Assembly: GCA_016202525.1 (NCBI GenBank)
Contig: JACQOM010000203.1
Coordinates: 1 to 10,111 of the forward strand
DNA length: 10,111 nt
Direction of reading: 5' to 3'
Source: Chloroflexota bacterium
GTDB taxonomy: Bacteria > Chloroflexota > Dehalococcoidia > Dehalococcoidales > UBA2162
The notes beneath the pieces were generated by a model that saw only the letters and a program-made list of their open reading frames with translations, did not search any database and was not told the origin of the DNA. Position numbers and translations under genes: made by a program. Positions 1 through 7,256 of this stretch are shown piece by piece (positions within the stretch are counted from its first letter, which is position 1; each line of letters starts with the position of its first letter).

Positions 1-327
1 AAGCATAAGCCGATGTTCAGCCGTCATATGGATACCGGTGATTTCGTGGTAGTAATTAATGCTGAGAAAATTCATGTTACCGGCAATAAGGCTAAGCAGA
101 AGCTCTATTACCGCCATTCCGGGTATCCGGGGGGACTCAAGAGTATCAGCCTGGAAGTAATGATGCAGACCCATCCTACCCGGGCAATTGAGTATGCCGT
201 TCAAGGTATGCTGCCCCACACCAGGCTGGGAGACGGAATGATGAAGAGGCTCAAGGTCTATTCTGGTAGTACCCATCCGCATCAGAGTCAGGTAGCGGCT
301 ACTCTAGCTAAGGCGGAGAAGGAATAG
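1..327 (+). CDS. rplM: 50S ribosomal protein L13, 3' part (5' end outside window)
   Basis: Structural protein of the large ribosomal subunit that binds 23S rRNA early in assembly. The reading frame is open from base 1, so the gene enters from the left edge. 108 C-terminal residues are visible of a protein usually about 140-150 long, ending at TAG 325-327. Recognisable L13 blocks, in order, are KHKPMF with [10 protein letters not shown] (residues 1-20 of the visible part), the signature [13 protein letters not shown] (about 36-48), the [10 protein letters not shown] block, and the C-terminal [14 protein letters not shown]. The ATG at 13 lies inside the conserved DTGDFV region and is an internal Met (other L13 proteins often have Ile or Thr there), not the start. 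rpsI follows after 29 nt, the usual bacterial rplM-rpsI pair, presumably one transcript ending at the terminator at 789-812. Confidence 0.97.
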   Translation, partial: KHKPMFSRHMDTGDFVVVINAEKIHVTGNKAKQKLYYRHSGYPGGLKSISLEVMMQTHPTRAIEYAVQGMLPHTRLGDGMMKRLKVYSGSTHPHQSQVAATLAKAEKE

Positions 328-342
328 CGGTTCAGGTAAGCA

Positions 343-351
343 AAGGGGAGG
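343..351 (+). promoter_or_regulatory. Strong ribosome binding site for rpsI
   Basis: AAGGGGAGG lies five bases before the TTG at 357. It decides the start of rpsI, which has no ATG or GTG option at the conserved N-terminus. Confidence 0.85.
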
Positions 352-356
352 TTCAT

Positions 357-752
357 TTGGCAAAACAGGCTTATTTTCAGAAGACAGGCAGGCGTAAAAC
401 GGCGGTAGCTCAGGTGAGACTGGTGCCGGGTGGCGGCGCCATTGTTATCAATGGTATCCCCTATGAGGAGCTGTTTCCTCGCCTGGTACACCGCCAGTCG
501 ATAATGAAGCCTCTGACAGTTACGGAGAGCATGGGTAAGTATAGCGTCACGGTCAAAGTATCCGGTGGCGGCATAACCGGGCAGAGTGATGCCATCTCTA
601 TGGGTATTGCCCGTGCCCTGGTTGAGGCGGATGAGAGCCTCAAACCGGCGCTCCGTAAGAACGGCCTCCTGACCAGAGACGCCAGAGCTAAAGAGAGAAA
701 GAAGCCTGGTCTCAAGCGGGCGCGCAAGGCGCCTCAGTACACCAAGCGGTAA
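357..752 (+). CDS. rpsI: 30S ribosomal protein S9
   Basis: Small-subunit ribosomal protein whose basic C-terminal tail reaches the P-site tRNA. 131 residues, the normal length for S9. The N-terminal block Q-KTGRRKTAVAQVRL with the glycine-rich turn PGGGAIVING and the basic C-terminus ERKKPGLKRARKAPQYTKR are diagnostic. The terminal KR matches the conserved tRNA-contacting tail. The start is TTG at 357. It is preceded by a strong Shine-Dalgarno, AAGGGGAGG at 343-351, five bases upstream. No ATG lies between the RBS and the conserved AKQAYFQKTGRRK, so TTG is the only sensible start. It is the second gene of the rplM-rpsI pair. Confidence 0.98.
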   Translation: MAKQAYFQKTGRRKTAVAQVRLVPGGGAIVINGIPYEELFPRLVHRQSIMKPLTVTESMGKYSVTVKVSGGGITGQSDAISMGIARALVEADESLKPALRKNGLLTRDARAKERKKPGLKRARKAPQYTKR

Positions 753-788
753 ACTAGCAAAGATATTCAGCGAGAGGGATAAATTTTT

Positions 789-812
789 GAGAGGGGCGAA
801 GCCCCTCTCTTT
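789..812 (+). terminator. Intrinsic terminator of rplM-rpsI
   Basis: A perfect 9-bp stem, GAGAGGGGC (789-797) and GCCCCTCTC (801-809), closes a GAA loop (798-800). It is followed by a short T run at 810-812 (TTT, then GG). The stem is strong but the U-tract is short. A run of T also precedes the stem at 784-788, so the reverse strand reads the same hairpin followed by AAAAA rather than U. The site lies 36 nt after the rpsI stop, the expected place for the end of the ribosomal protein transcript. Confidence 0.8.
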
Positions 813-842
813 GGTATACGCCTCCTTCCCTTACTAAGAGCT

Positions 843-1040
843 TTGTATCAAAAGTACCGCATTCGTGTCACCCTAGAGCACATTCACTTCGCTCAGTGTA
901 AACTCCGCGAAGGGTCCCAGGGTGGCGGGGATTATTTTTGTATTGCCCCGGCCCCACCTGGGATTCTTCGTCGCGGAGTTTACACTGACCCTGAGCGTGC
1001 CGAAGGGGAATATGCTCCTCCAGAATGACATTTGATACAA
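843..1040. repeat. Nested inverted-repeat element, MITE/REP-like, non-coding
   Basis: About 198 bp bounded by perfect 10-bp terminal inverted repeats: TTGTATCAAA at 843-852 and TTTGATACAA at 1031-1040. Inside is an 18-bp perfect inverted repeat, TCAGTGTAAACTCCGCGA at 893-910 and its complement at 971-988. Nested within that is a GC-rich imperfect stem (CCCAGG 916-921 with CCTGGG 957-962, extended by GGTGGCGGGG against CCCCGGCCCC) around an AT-rich loop (931-944). A smaller alternative hairpin, CTTCGC 887-892 with GCGAAG 907-912, sits in the left arm. I see no transposase and no clear target-site duplication. Short open frames on both strands here (843-1028, 868-1059) arise from the palindrome and look like no protein. 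A non-autonomous mobile repeat is my best reading. A structured RNA or protein-binding site is possible. Confidence 0.65.
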
Positions 1041-1163
1041 GACCATGGGAGAAAGGCACCTAAAGCAATAATCGAGTCAAGGAATCCGCAGAATATCAGA
1101 GCGTCCAATTTTCTTTCTTTCGTGGTATGATTATTATATAGAGGGTAGGCAGTAAAATACTCT

Positions 1164-1169
1164 TATAAT
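1164..1169 (+). promoter_or_regulatory. Possible -10 element for the glgP gene block
   Basis: A perfect TATAAT in an AT-rich stretch, about 93 nt before the glgP ATG. No good TTGACA-like -35 hexamer is found 15-19 nt upstream, and there is no extended TGn, so this is only a candidate. TATGAT/TATTAT at 1126-1137 is an alternative. A promoter is expected somewhere here because the gene block begins after a terminator. Confidence 0.3.
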
Positions 1170-1239
1170 AGCGTATCTTATTCTGAAGTATCTCATTTCA
1201 CCCGCTCTGACAGAACACAGGACGGAACGCCATAGGCCT

Positions 1240-1247
1240 AAAGGAGG
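1240..1247 (+). promoter_or_regulatory. Ribosome binding site of glgP with long spacing
   Basis: AAAGGAGG is a near-perfect Shine-Dalgarno, but 14 nt separate it from the ATG at 1262, longer than the usual 5-10. No in-frame ATG, GTG or TTG lies between them, so the ATG stands as the start. Confidence 0.7.
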
Positions 1248-1261
1248 ACTGCTCTTTACGC

Positions 1262-3463
1262 ATGGGACCTTTTGAGGAACAGCAAGACCCGGAATCCCTT
1301 CTGCCCAAACGCATTAACCGGTTATATGAGCTTGCCCATAACCTCTGGTGGAGCTGGCATGAGGACGGACGGCAAGTATTCCGTTCCCTTGATTACGCGC
1401 AGTGGCGGACCTGTGAGCACAATCCGGTCAAGCAACTGCGCGAAATGAGTCCCGATAAGCTGAAGTCAGCCGCCAGAGACCCGGCTTTTCTGGAACTGTA
1501 TGACTCCGTAATGCTGAAATTCGATGCCGACATTTCCGGCGAAAACACGTGGTGCAGCCAAACTTACCCGGAGAAATTCGATGGGCAAATCGCCTATTTT
1601 TCACCGGAGTTCGCCATTCATGGTTCTCTTCCCATCTACGCCGGCGGCCTGGGTATTCTGGCCGGAGATATCTGCAAAGAGGCATCCGACCTGGGCTTAC
1701 CATTCGTCGGTGTTGGCTTCATGTATCCCCAGGGCTATTTTCACCAGCATATCTCCTCCGAAGGCTGGCAGCAGGAAGTCTACAGACAGTTGGATTTCAA
1801 TGATGCACCGATATCTCCCTGTGCCTGGCCGAAGGGATGCGGGCCCCTGGTGCCCGTACAGCTCGCCGACAGGGTATTATACCTTTCCGTATGGCTGGTA
1901 CATGTCGGCCGGGTTAACCTGTATCTTCTTGACACCAACGTTGAAGAAAATACGCCCCAGGACCGGACTTTGTCAGCGCGGCTCTATACGGCTGACCCGG
2001 AAGAACGCATACGGCAGCTAATCGTCCTTGGCAGGGGTGGAGTGCAGGCACTGCGTCTGCTGGGTATCAACCCATCACTCTGGCACGCCAACGAGGACCA
2101 CACGGCTTTTATGATGGTGGAGCGACTCCGGGAAGAAATAGCGCAAGGCGCCTCTTTCCCCGAAGCTCTGGAAAGGGTGCGTGCCAGTACTGTTTTCACC
2201 ACCCATACGCCTGTTGCGGCCGGTCACAATATTTTCCCGGTTCAGCTTATGGAACGGTACTCCCCTAAACTATGGGAATCTCTGGGAATTGACCGGGATA
2301 CTTTTTTGGAACTTGGCCGATACTACGGACTGGAACCAGGCAAATTTAGTCTGGCCGCTTTCGCTCTGCGGGTGGCCGGTCAATCCAATGCGGTAAGCAA
2401 ACTTCACTGCCGGACAACACAGAAAATATGGCACGTGCTCTGGCCAGGTCTGGCTGAAGAGAAGGTGCCGATTACCTATGTCACCAACGGTGTTCATCTA
2501 CCTACCTGGCAGGCGCCGGAAATGAATGAGCTCTGCCAGAAGTACCTGGGTACGGATTTCTTACATAACCATGATGCCCGGGAATTCTGGAAATGTACTG
2601 CTGACATTCCTGATGAACAGTTCTGGGAAGTGCGTCATCTTCTCAAGACAAGACTAATCCGTTCCATACAGGACCGTGCTCAGCAGCGCTGGGTAGTAGA
2701 CAGCGTGCCTACCCAACAGGTGCTGGCAATGGGGACGTTACTCGACCCCTATGCGCTGACTATCGCCTTTACCCGCCGGTTCGCTGAGTATAAGCGACCA
2801 TACCTGATTCTGTCTGACATCGAACGCCTTAAGAAAATAGTGAACAATCCGTTACGGCCCGTGCAGATAATATTTGCCGGTAAGTCACACCCTGCCGATT
2901 CTGCCTCCAAAAACCTGCTCAATCAGGTCTACCGGGTAGCCATGGACCGCAGTTTTCAAGGGCGAATCGCCTTTGTCGAAGACTATGATATGACTCTTGC
3001 TCGTGACCTGGTACGGGGTGCCGATGTCTGGCTGAATACGCCGCGCCGGTTGCAAGAAGCCTGCGGGACAAGCGGCATGAAAGCATCGATGAATGGAGTA
3101 ATCAACCTCAGCGTCCGTGACGGATGGTGGGATGAAGCCTATAACGGTGCTAATGGTTGGGCAATAGATGGCTTCAAAGGGGGTAGCCCGGCTGATGAGG
3201 ATAGGGCTGACGCCGAAGCATTATATAGCCTGCTCGAAAACAAGATTGTTCCCCTGTACTATGACCGTGACCGTGCGGGGGTGCCGCATGGCTGGATACA
3301 GATTTCCAAAGAGGCAATCGAATCCATCAGTCCTGCTTTCAGCTCCTGCCGCATGTTGAAAGAGTACACTCAGCAAATATATCTGCCTCTGTCTGTGCCT
3401 CCCGTCTATGCGGTCAGCCCCGGACGCAGGCGAAGCAAAACGGGCAACGGTCCGGCACAGTAA
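1262..3463 (+). CDS. glgP: Alpha-glucan (glycogen/maltodextrin) phosphorylase, DUF3417 type
   Basis: Cytosolic PLP enzyme that removes terminal alpha-1,4-linked glucose from glycogen or maltodextrins with phosphate, giving glucose-1-phosphate. Length is 733 residues. It is of the shorter bacterial/archaeal type (TIGR02094-like) rather than E. coli GlgP/MalP. Residues 1-100 form the N-terminal DUF3417 region (LAHNLWWSWHEDGRQVF at about 24-40). The phosphorylase body starts near 110 with AYFSPEFAIHGSLPIYAGG and GILAGD. Later blocks are TFTTHTPVAAGHN-like (VFTTHTPVAAGHN), YVTNGVHLPTW, RRFAEYKRPYLI and FAGKSHPAD. The PLP-binding site is CGTSGMKASMNG, with Lys607 as the predicted Schiff-base lysine. 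The C-terminal 40 residues are basic and variable. It is first of four co-directional genes. The PAS gene starts 40 nt downstream, so co-transcription is plausible. Substrate preference (glycogen or maltodextrin) cannot be read from sequence. Confidence 0.93.
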   Translation: MGPFEEQQDPESLLPKRINRLYELAHNLWWSWHEDGRQVFRSLDYAQWRTCEHNPVKQLREMSPDKLKSAARDPAFLELYDSVMLKFDADISGENTWCSQTYPEKFDGQIAYFSPEFAIHGSLPIYAGGLGILAGDICKEASDLGLPFVGVGFMYPQGYFHQHISSEGWQQEVYRQLDFNDAPISPCAWPKGCGPLVPVQLADRVLYLSVWLVHVGRVNLYLLDTNVEENTPQDRTLSARLYTADPEERIRQLIVLGRGGVQALRLLGINPSLWHANEDHTAFMMVERLREEIAQGASFPEALERVRASTVFTTHTPVAAGHNIFPVQLMERYSPKLWESLGIDRDTFLELGRYYGLEPGKFSLAAFALRVAGQSNAVSKLHCRTTQKIWHVLWPGLAEEKVPITYVTNGVHLPTWQAPEMNELCQKYLGTDFLHNHDAREFWKCTADIPDEQFWEVRHLLKTRLIRSIQDRAQQRWVVDSVPTQQVLAMGTLLDPYALTIAFTRRFAEYKRPYLILSDIERLKKIVNNPLRPVQIIFAGKSHPADSASKNLLNQVYRVAMDRSFQGRIAFVEDYDMTLARDLVRGADVWLNTPRRLQEACGTSGMKASMNGVINLSVRDGWWDEAYNGANGWAIDGFKGGSPADEDRADAEALYSLLENKIVPLYYDRDRAGVPHGWIQISKEAIESISPAFSSCRMLKEYTQQIYLPLSVPPVYAVSPGRRRSKTGNGPAQ

Positions 3464-3503
3464 TTCACAATGAGTAGCAGGTCTGAGGTATCAGGAGGAG
3501 AGT

Positions 3504-5534
3504 ATGAACCGTCAGGATAAGACAAAAGCCCAGGTCATATGTGAACTAATCGACTGCCAGCAACGCATCAATGAGATAGAGAAACTCGGGAACCGGGATT
3601 CGGAAGAATCTCGTAAAGCCAGGGAAGTGTTTGAAAGCCTCTTTGAACTATCCCCCGATGCTCTGGTTGTGGTTGACCGCCTGGGACACATCGTGCGAAT
3701 CAATACTCAAGCGGAGAGGTTATTCGGCTATAGCCGGGAGGAGCTTATCGGCCAGGACCACGGGATATTGGTGCCGGAACGGCTTAGAAAAGAGCATGAG
3801 ACTAGCCTGAAGGCCTATATGAAACAGCCGCGCGTGCGTGTCATGGGAATAGGTCTGGACCTATGGGCACGGAGAAAGGATGGCACTGAGTTTGCCGCAG
3901 ACATAGACCTGGGGCCCCTTAAAATCGACAGAAAGCTCTTTGTGCTCAGCATGGTGCGTGATGCCACACGGAGAAAACAGCTTGAAGACAAGCTCCTGGG
4001 AAGTGAGCGAAATTACCGTGAGCTGGCGGATTTGTTTCCTGAAATTATTTTCGAGGCTGATATTAAGGGCATAGTCACCTATGCCAACCAAAAGACCTTG
4101 GACTTATTTGGCATCAGTCCGGCAGCGCTGAGTCAGGGGGTCAATATCTTCGACTATATCGCACCCCGGGACCGGAGCATTGCCAGGCAGAGATTTGCTA
4201 AAGTTCTTCAGGAAGGTGACATCGGAGCCGATGAATACGTTTTATTAAAGAAAAACGGCACTACTTTTCCGGCTCTGGTGCACAGCACGTCGATTACACG
4301 GGAAGGCAAGACCATTGGTATTCGAGGCATCGCTGTTGACATTACGGAACGCAAACGGGCAGAACAGAAGTTAAGAGAAAGTGAAAAACGGCTCCGGGCT
4401 ACCCTTGACGGTATGCTGGAAGGCTGTCAGATTATCGGCTTTGACTGGCGTTATCTCTATGTAAATAACGCTGTTGCCAGGCAGGGTCGCCGCACGAAAA
4501 GGGCGTTACTGGGCCACACCATGATGGAGATGTACCCCGGCATCGAGAATACCGAAATGTTTGCACGTCTCCGGGACTGTATGGAAAAACGCGTTTCCCA
4601 TCGGATGGAAAATGAGTTCACCTTTCCCGATGGCTCTAAAGGCTGGTTTCAACTTAGCATTCAGCCTGTGCCTGAGGGTGTCTTCATACTTTCCCTCGAC
4701 ATCTCCGAGCGCAAAAAGCTCGATGAGGAGTTGTCCAGCTACCGGCAGCGGCTTGAGGAAATTGTGGCGCAACGCACCGCCGAATTTACCCGGGCCAACG
4801 AAAAACTAGCCCAGGAAATTGCCGAGCATAGTAAGACGGAAGAAGGCTTGTTGTTGAGGGTGAGCATTCTGGATAATACGAGAGAGGCAATCCTCCTCAT
4901 CAATCCCAGAGGTGACTTTGTTTACGCCAACGAAGCCGCCTGCAAGACCTATGGTTACAGCCATGATGATTTTCTTAATATGAACCTCAGTCAGCTTTTA
5001 CGTCCCCAGGATGCGTCGGTTATTCCGGGGCGTCTGAAAGAGGTACTAAAAACAGGTCAAATGGACTTAGAAACAATCCACGTCAGAAAAAACAAGTCGT
5101 TGATGCCGGTGCAGGTAAGTTATAGCCTGATAAAAACCCTGCACGGGCAGTTCATCGTCAGTGTCATGCGGGACATGACCAGCGAGTCCGGGCAGCGCTT
5201 GCTTCTGGAACAGATGCCTGGCATACTCTGGACTACCGATACTAAACTGCGCTTAACTTCTGTAATGGGCAGCGGGCTGAAGGCGATTGGGCTTGAAGGT
5301 CAGGCGATAGGTATGAAACTGGCTGAATACCTTGAAAAGAGCGGTTTTGGGAAAAAAGTACTATCAGCGCACCGCCGTGCCCTGGCTGGCGCCGCCGACA
5401 GCTTCCAATCCAGAAACAGCAAGCTGGGCACGACTTATTATGGTTGTGTTTCACCGCTTCATGATTCTCAGGGAGAGCTTATCGGTACGGTAAGTGTCGC
5501 TCAGGACGCCACCTCTTTGATAAAAGGAGAATGA
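3504..5534 (+). CDS. Multi-PAS protein without a recognisable output domain
   Basis: 676 residues with five PAS or PAS-like units and linking helices. There is a short N-terminal helix (1-42). PAS1 is about 43-155 (SPDALVVVDRLGHIVRIN, ERLFGYSREELIG). PAS2 is about 168-282, ending in the DITERKRAEQKL linker. PAS3 is about 296-405, ending DISERKKLDEEL. A heptad-like coiled coil follows at about 403-450, then PAS4 at about 451-560 (EAILLINPRGDFVYANEAACKTYGYS). A divergent PAS5 covers about 565-672 (MPGILWTTDTKLRLTSVMGSGL). I see no histidine kinase H-box or ATPase motifs, no GGDEF/EAL, HTH, GAF or HD-GYP, and no membrane segment, so it is a cytosolic sensor or scaffold that may signal through a partner. 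No heme, flavin or other ligand can be assigned by eye. The start ATG has a good RBS (AGGAGGAG 3493-3500). The stop TGA abuts or overlaps the lipoprotein start, which suggests coupling. Confidence 0.85.
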   Translation: MNRQDKTKAQVICELIDCQQRINEIEKLGNRDSEESRKAREVFESLFELSPDALVVVDRLGHIVRINTQAERLFGYSREELIGQDHGILVPERLRKEHETSLKAYMKQPRVRVMGIGLDLWARRKDGTEFAADIDLGPLKIDRKLFVLSMVRDATRRKQLEDKLLGSERNYRELADLFPEIIFEADIKGIVTYANQKTLDLFGISPAALSQGVNIFDYIAPRDRSIARQRFAKVLQEGDIGADEYVLLKKNGTTFPALVHSTSITREGKTIGIRGIAVDITERKRAEQKLRESEKRLRATLDGMLEGCQIIGFDWRYLYVNNAVARQGRRTKRALLGHTMMEMYPGIENTEMFARLRDCMEKRVSHRMENEFTFPDGSKGWFQLSIQPVPEGVFILSLDISERKKLDEELSSYRQRLEEIVAQRTAEFTRANEKLAQEIAEHSKTEEGLLLRVSILDNTREAILLINPRGDFVYANEAACKTYGYSHDDFLNMNLSQLLRPQDASVIPGRLKEVLKTGQMDLETIHVRKNKSLMPVQVSYSLIKTLHGQFIVSVMRDMTSESGQRLLLEQMPGILWTTDTKLRLTSVMGSGLKAIGLEGQAIGMKLAEYLEKSGFGKKVLSAHRRALAGAADSFQSRNSKLGTTYYGCVSPLHDSQGELIGTVSVAQDATSLIKGE

Positions 5535-5536
5535 AG

Positions 5537-6502
5537 ATGAAGAAAATGACGGTTTGTCTGGCTATGTTACTTGCCCTGATACTGGCGCTTACTGCCTGCG
5601 CACAGTCCACACCCACAGCACCCACCCCGGCGAAGACTTATGCCCTTCCCGGCGACCAGGTGTTTCCGGAGGGCATTGCCTATGACTCCGTCAGCAGCAG
5701 CTTCTTCACCGGCAGCACTAATGACGGGACCGTTTTCCGCGGCAGCCTGGCCAGCGGAGAGGTGACAGTCTTCTCCGCCGGTGGCGTAGATGGCCGAACC
5801 GCCGCCATCGGTATGAAAGTGGATAGCCAGACACGGCGGCTGTGGGTTGCCGGCGGCGGCACGGGACTGATGTTCGTGCACAACATCGACACCGGTGCGC
5901 TCATCCGCAAATATAGCACACCCCCGGCGGAGCAGACCTTCCTCAATGACGTCGCTCTGGCCCCGAACGGCGATGCTTACTTCACTGATTCACGCCGCCC
6001 TGTACTGTTCAAGGTCGGCGGTAGCGGCGCTCAACCGGGTGAACTGGAGAGTTGGCTGGACTTCACTGGCACGCCGGTGCAATTTACCGCTGGCGCAACG
6101 GCGCTTAATGGCATTGTGGTTAGCCGGGACGGCGCCTACATCGTGGTTGTCCATTCCGGCGCCCAGAAGCTCTTCCGCATCACGGTAGCCAGCAAAGAAG
6201 TCCGCGAAGTCGACCTCGGCGGTACGCCTCAGGGCGGCGACGGTATGGTGCTGGACGGCCAGACGCTCTATGTGCTGGCGCGCACCCAGACCGGTGATAT
6301 GATAGTCCGTATTCAGATGACGGCAGACTTCTCCGGTGGCACTATCAGGGACAATTTCCGTGATCCCTCCTTTGCCTTTCCGACGACCATCGCCAAGGTG
6401 GGCAACCGAATGCTGGTAGTGAATTCCCAGTTCAACACGCGGGGTGCCGGACAGAAACCCAGGCTGCCGTTCACGGTGTCAGATATCCCGATACCACCCT
6501 AA
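5537..6502 (+). CDS. Lipoprotein with SMP-30/gluconolactonase-like beta-propeller
   Basis: 321 residues from the ATG at 5537. The upstream in-frame ATG at 5531 (323 residues, overlapping the PAS stop as ATGA) is possible, but AAGGAG at 5524-5529 is spaced 7 nt from 5537 and only 1 nt from 5531. A lysine n-region and a Leu-rich core end in the lipobox LTAC, predicting lipidation at Cys21 and an extracytoplasmic location. A Thr/Pro linker follows. The rest resembles the six-bladed SMP-30/gluconolactonase/LRE propeller: FPEGIAYD (Glu45), LNDVALAPNGDAYFTDS (Asn137), ALNGIVVSRDG (Asn191), GGDGMVLDG (Asp235). These four match the family's divalent-metal/substrate site, so a metal-dependent hydrolase such as a lactonase is possible but the substrate is unknown. 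A non-enzymatic propeller is the alternative. The gene is visibly GC-richer (about 60-65% in sampled lines) than the PAS gene before it, suggesting different ancestry. Confidence 0.82.
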   Translation: MKKMTVCLAMLLALILALTACAQSTPTAPTPAKTYALPGDQVFPEGIAYDSVSSSFFTGSTNDGTVFRGSLASGEVTVFSAGGVDGRTAAIGMKVDSQTRRLWVAGGGTGLMFVHNIDTGALIRKYSTPPAEQTFLNDVALAPNGDAYFTDSRRPVLFKVGGSGAQPGELESWLDFTGTPVQFTAGATALNGIVVSRDGAYIVVVHSGAQKLFRITVASKEVREVDLGGTPQGGDGMVLDGQTLYVLARTQTGDMIVRIQMTADFSGGTIRDNFRDPSFAFPTTIAKVGNRMLVVNSQFNTRGAGQKPRLPFTVSDIPIPP

Positions 6503-6557
6503 GGAGCCAATGAGTCTCCTCCTCGACTACGGGATACATTGAGTCGCAGGTGCTGAA

Positions 6558-7244
6558 ATGGCTGATAAAACCGTGACTATGGAAGCGGTCGGCGTAAAAC
6601 TACAAAATATCTACCGCCGTCTTTTTACTTGCTATGGACCGCAATACTGGTGGCCTGCCGAGGAACCGTTTGAGGTAATGGTGGGCGCTATCCTGACTCA
6701 ATCTGCCGCCTGGGTGAATGTCGAAAAGGCCATTGCCAATCTGAAATCAGCCCGGGTACTGTCACCACAGGCGTTGCGCCGACTCAGCTTAACTGAAATC
6801 GCTACGCTTATCCATTCCTGTGGTTACTATAACGCCAAAGCACTTAAGCTCAAGGCTCTGGTTGACTGGCTGGGAGAAGAATACAATGATAACCTGAATA
6901 AGCTGTTCAGCAACAGTATCGGCGAGCTTCGTGAGCAGCTGCTGGCTATCCGGGGCATCGGGCCGGAAACCGCCGATTCCATAATACTTTATGCGGCGAA
7001 TAAGCCGGTCTTTGTCATCGATGCTTATACCCGCCGCATCATCGACCGTATCGTACTGGCACCAGGCAGTAATAGCTATGGAGCCTACCAGGCTCTTTTT
7101 ACGGACAATCTTTCACCTGATGTGTCCTTATTCAATGAATATCATGCCCTGCTGGTATGCCTGGGTAAGAATGTCTGTCGCCGGCGCCCTCTCTGCCGGC
7201 AGTGTTGTCTACAAAGTGTTTGCCGGTTCGGGAAAGTCGCTTAG
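6558..7244 (+). CDS. Endonuclease III-related HhH-GPD DNA glycosylase (COG2231 type)
   Basis: 228 residues, a cytosolic DNA-repair protein of the HhH-GPD superfamily. The N-terminal block YWWPAEEPFEVMVGAILTQ with W-NVEKAI-NLK (about 30-63) is typical of the endonuclease III-related COG2231/HP0602 group rather than Nth proper. The helix-hairpin-helix is LLAIRGIGPETADSI (128-142). The catalytic Asp is Asp155 in FVIDAYTRR. The position of the E. coli Nth catalytic Lys120 is Glu137 (GPETA against GRKTA), which argues for a monofunctional glycosylase without Nth-type lyase chemistry. A C-terminal [4Fe-4S] ligand set is visible as Cys207, Cys213, Cys216 and Cys222 (spacing 5-2-5; Nth has 6-2-5), with an extra Cys217. 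The target base is unknown; an alkylated or mismatched base is a guess. The RBS is weak. It lies 55 nt after the lipoprotein gene and its stop is 12 nt from the convergent plsY stop. Confidence 0.85.
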   Translation: MADKTVTMEAVGVKLQNIYRRLFTCYGPQYWWPAEEPFEVMVGAILTQSAAWVNVEKAIANLKSARVLSPQALRRLSLTEIATLIHSCGYYNAKALKLKALVDWLGEEYNDNLNKLFSNSIGELREQLLAIRGIGPETADSIILYAANKPVFVIDAYTRRIIDRIVLAPGSNSYGAYQALFTDNLSPDVSLFNEYHALLVCLGKNVCRRRPLCRQCCLQSVCRFGKVA

Positions 7245-7256
7245 GGTGGGTTTCTA

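Larger units (their letters stand above)
753..1261. other. Intergenic region between rpsI and the glucan phosphorylase gene
   Basis: About 500 bp without a credible gene. It holds, in order, the rpsI terminator (789-812), a short unremarkable stretch, the nested inverted repeat (843-1040), and an AT-rich leader (about 1060-1200) with several -10-like sequences (TATGAT 1126-1131, TATTAT 1132-1137, TATAAT 1164-1169). The glgP ribosome binding site is at 1240-1247. I found no tRNA, small ORF with an RBS, or recognisable riboswitch. Confidence 0.7.

Noticed and set aside
13..327. ATG at 13 as the true start of L13
   Set aside because: The codons before it (KHKP) match the conserved L13 sequence, so the gene simply enters from the left edge.
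835..1050. Target-site duplication flanking the nested repeat
   Set aside because: Bases immediately outside the 10-bp terminal repeats do not form a direct repeat of 2-9 nt that I could support.
843..1059. Short ORFs on both strands (843-1028 + and 868-1059 -) as small genes
   Set aside because: Both arise from the two arms of the inverted repeat, lack an RBS and have low-complexity, non-protein-like composition.
5480..5540. A frameshift that cut a histidine kinase domain off the PAS protein
   Set aside because: The sequence right after the stop is a well-formed lipoprotein signal peptide with its own RBS. No frame downstream shows kinase motifs.
7179..7203. Short GC hairpin near the end of the endonuclease III-like gene as a terminator
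   Set aside because: It lies inside the coding sequence over the cysteine motif and has no T run on either side.
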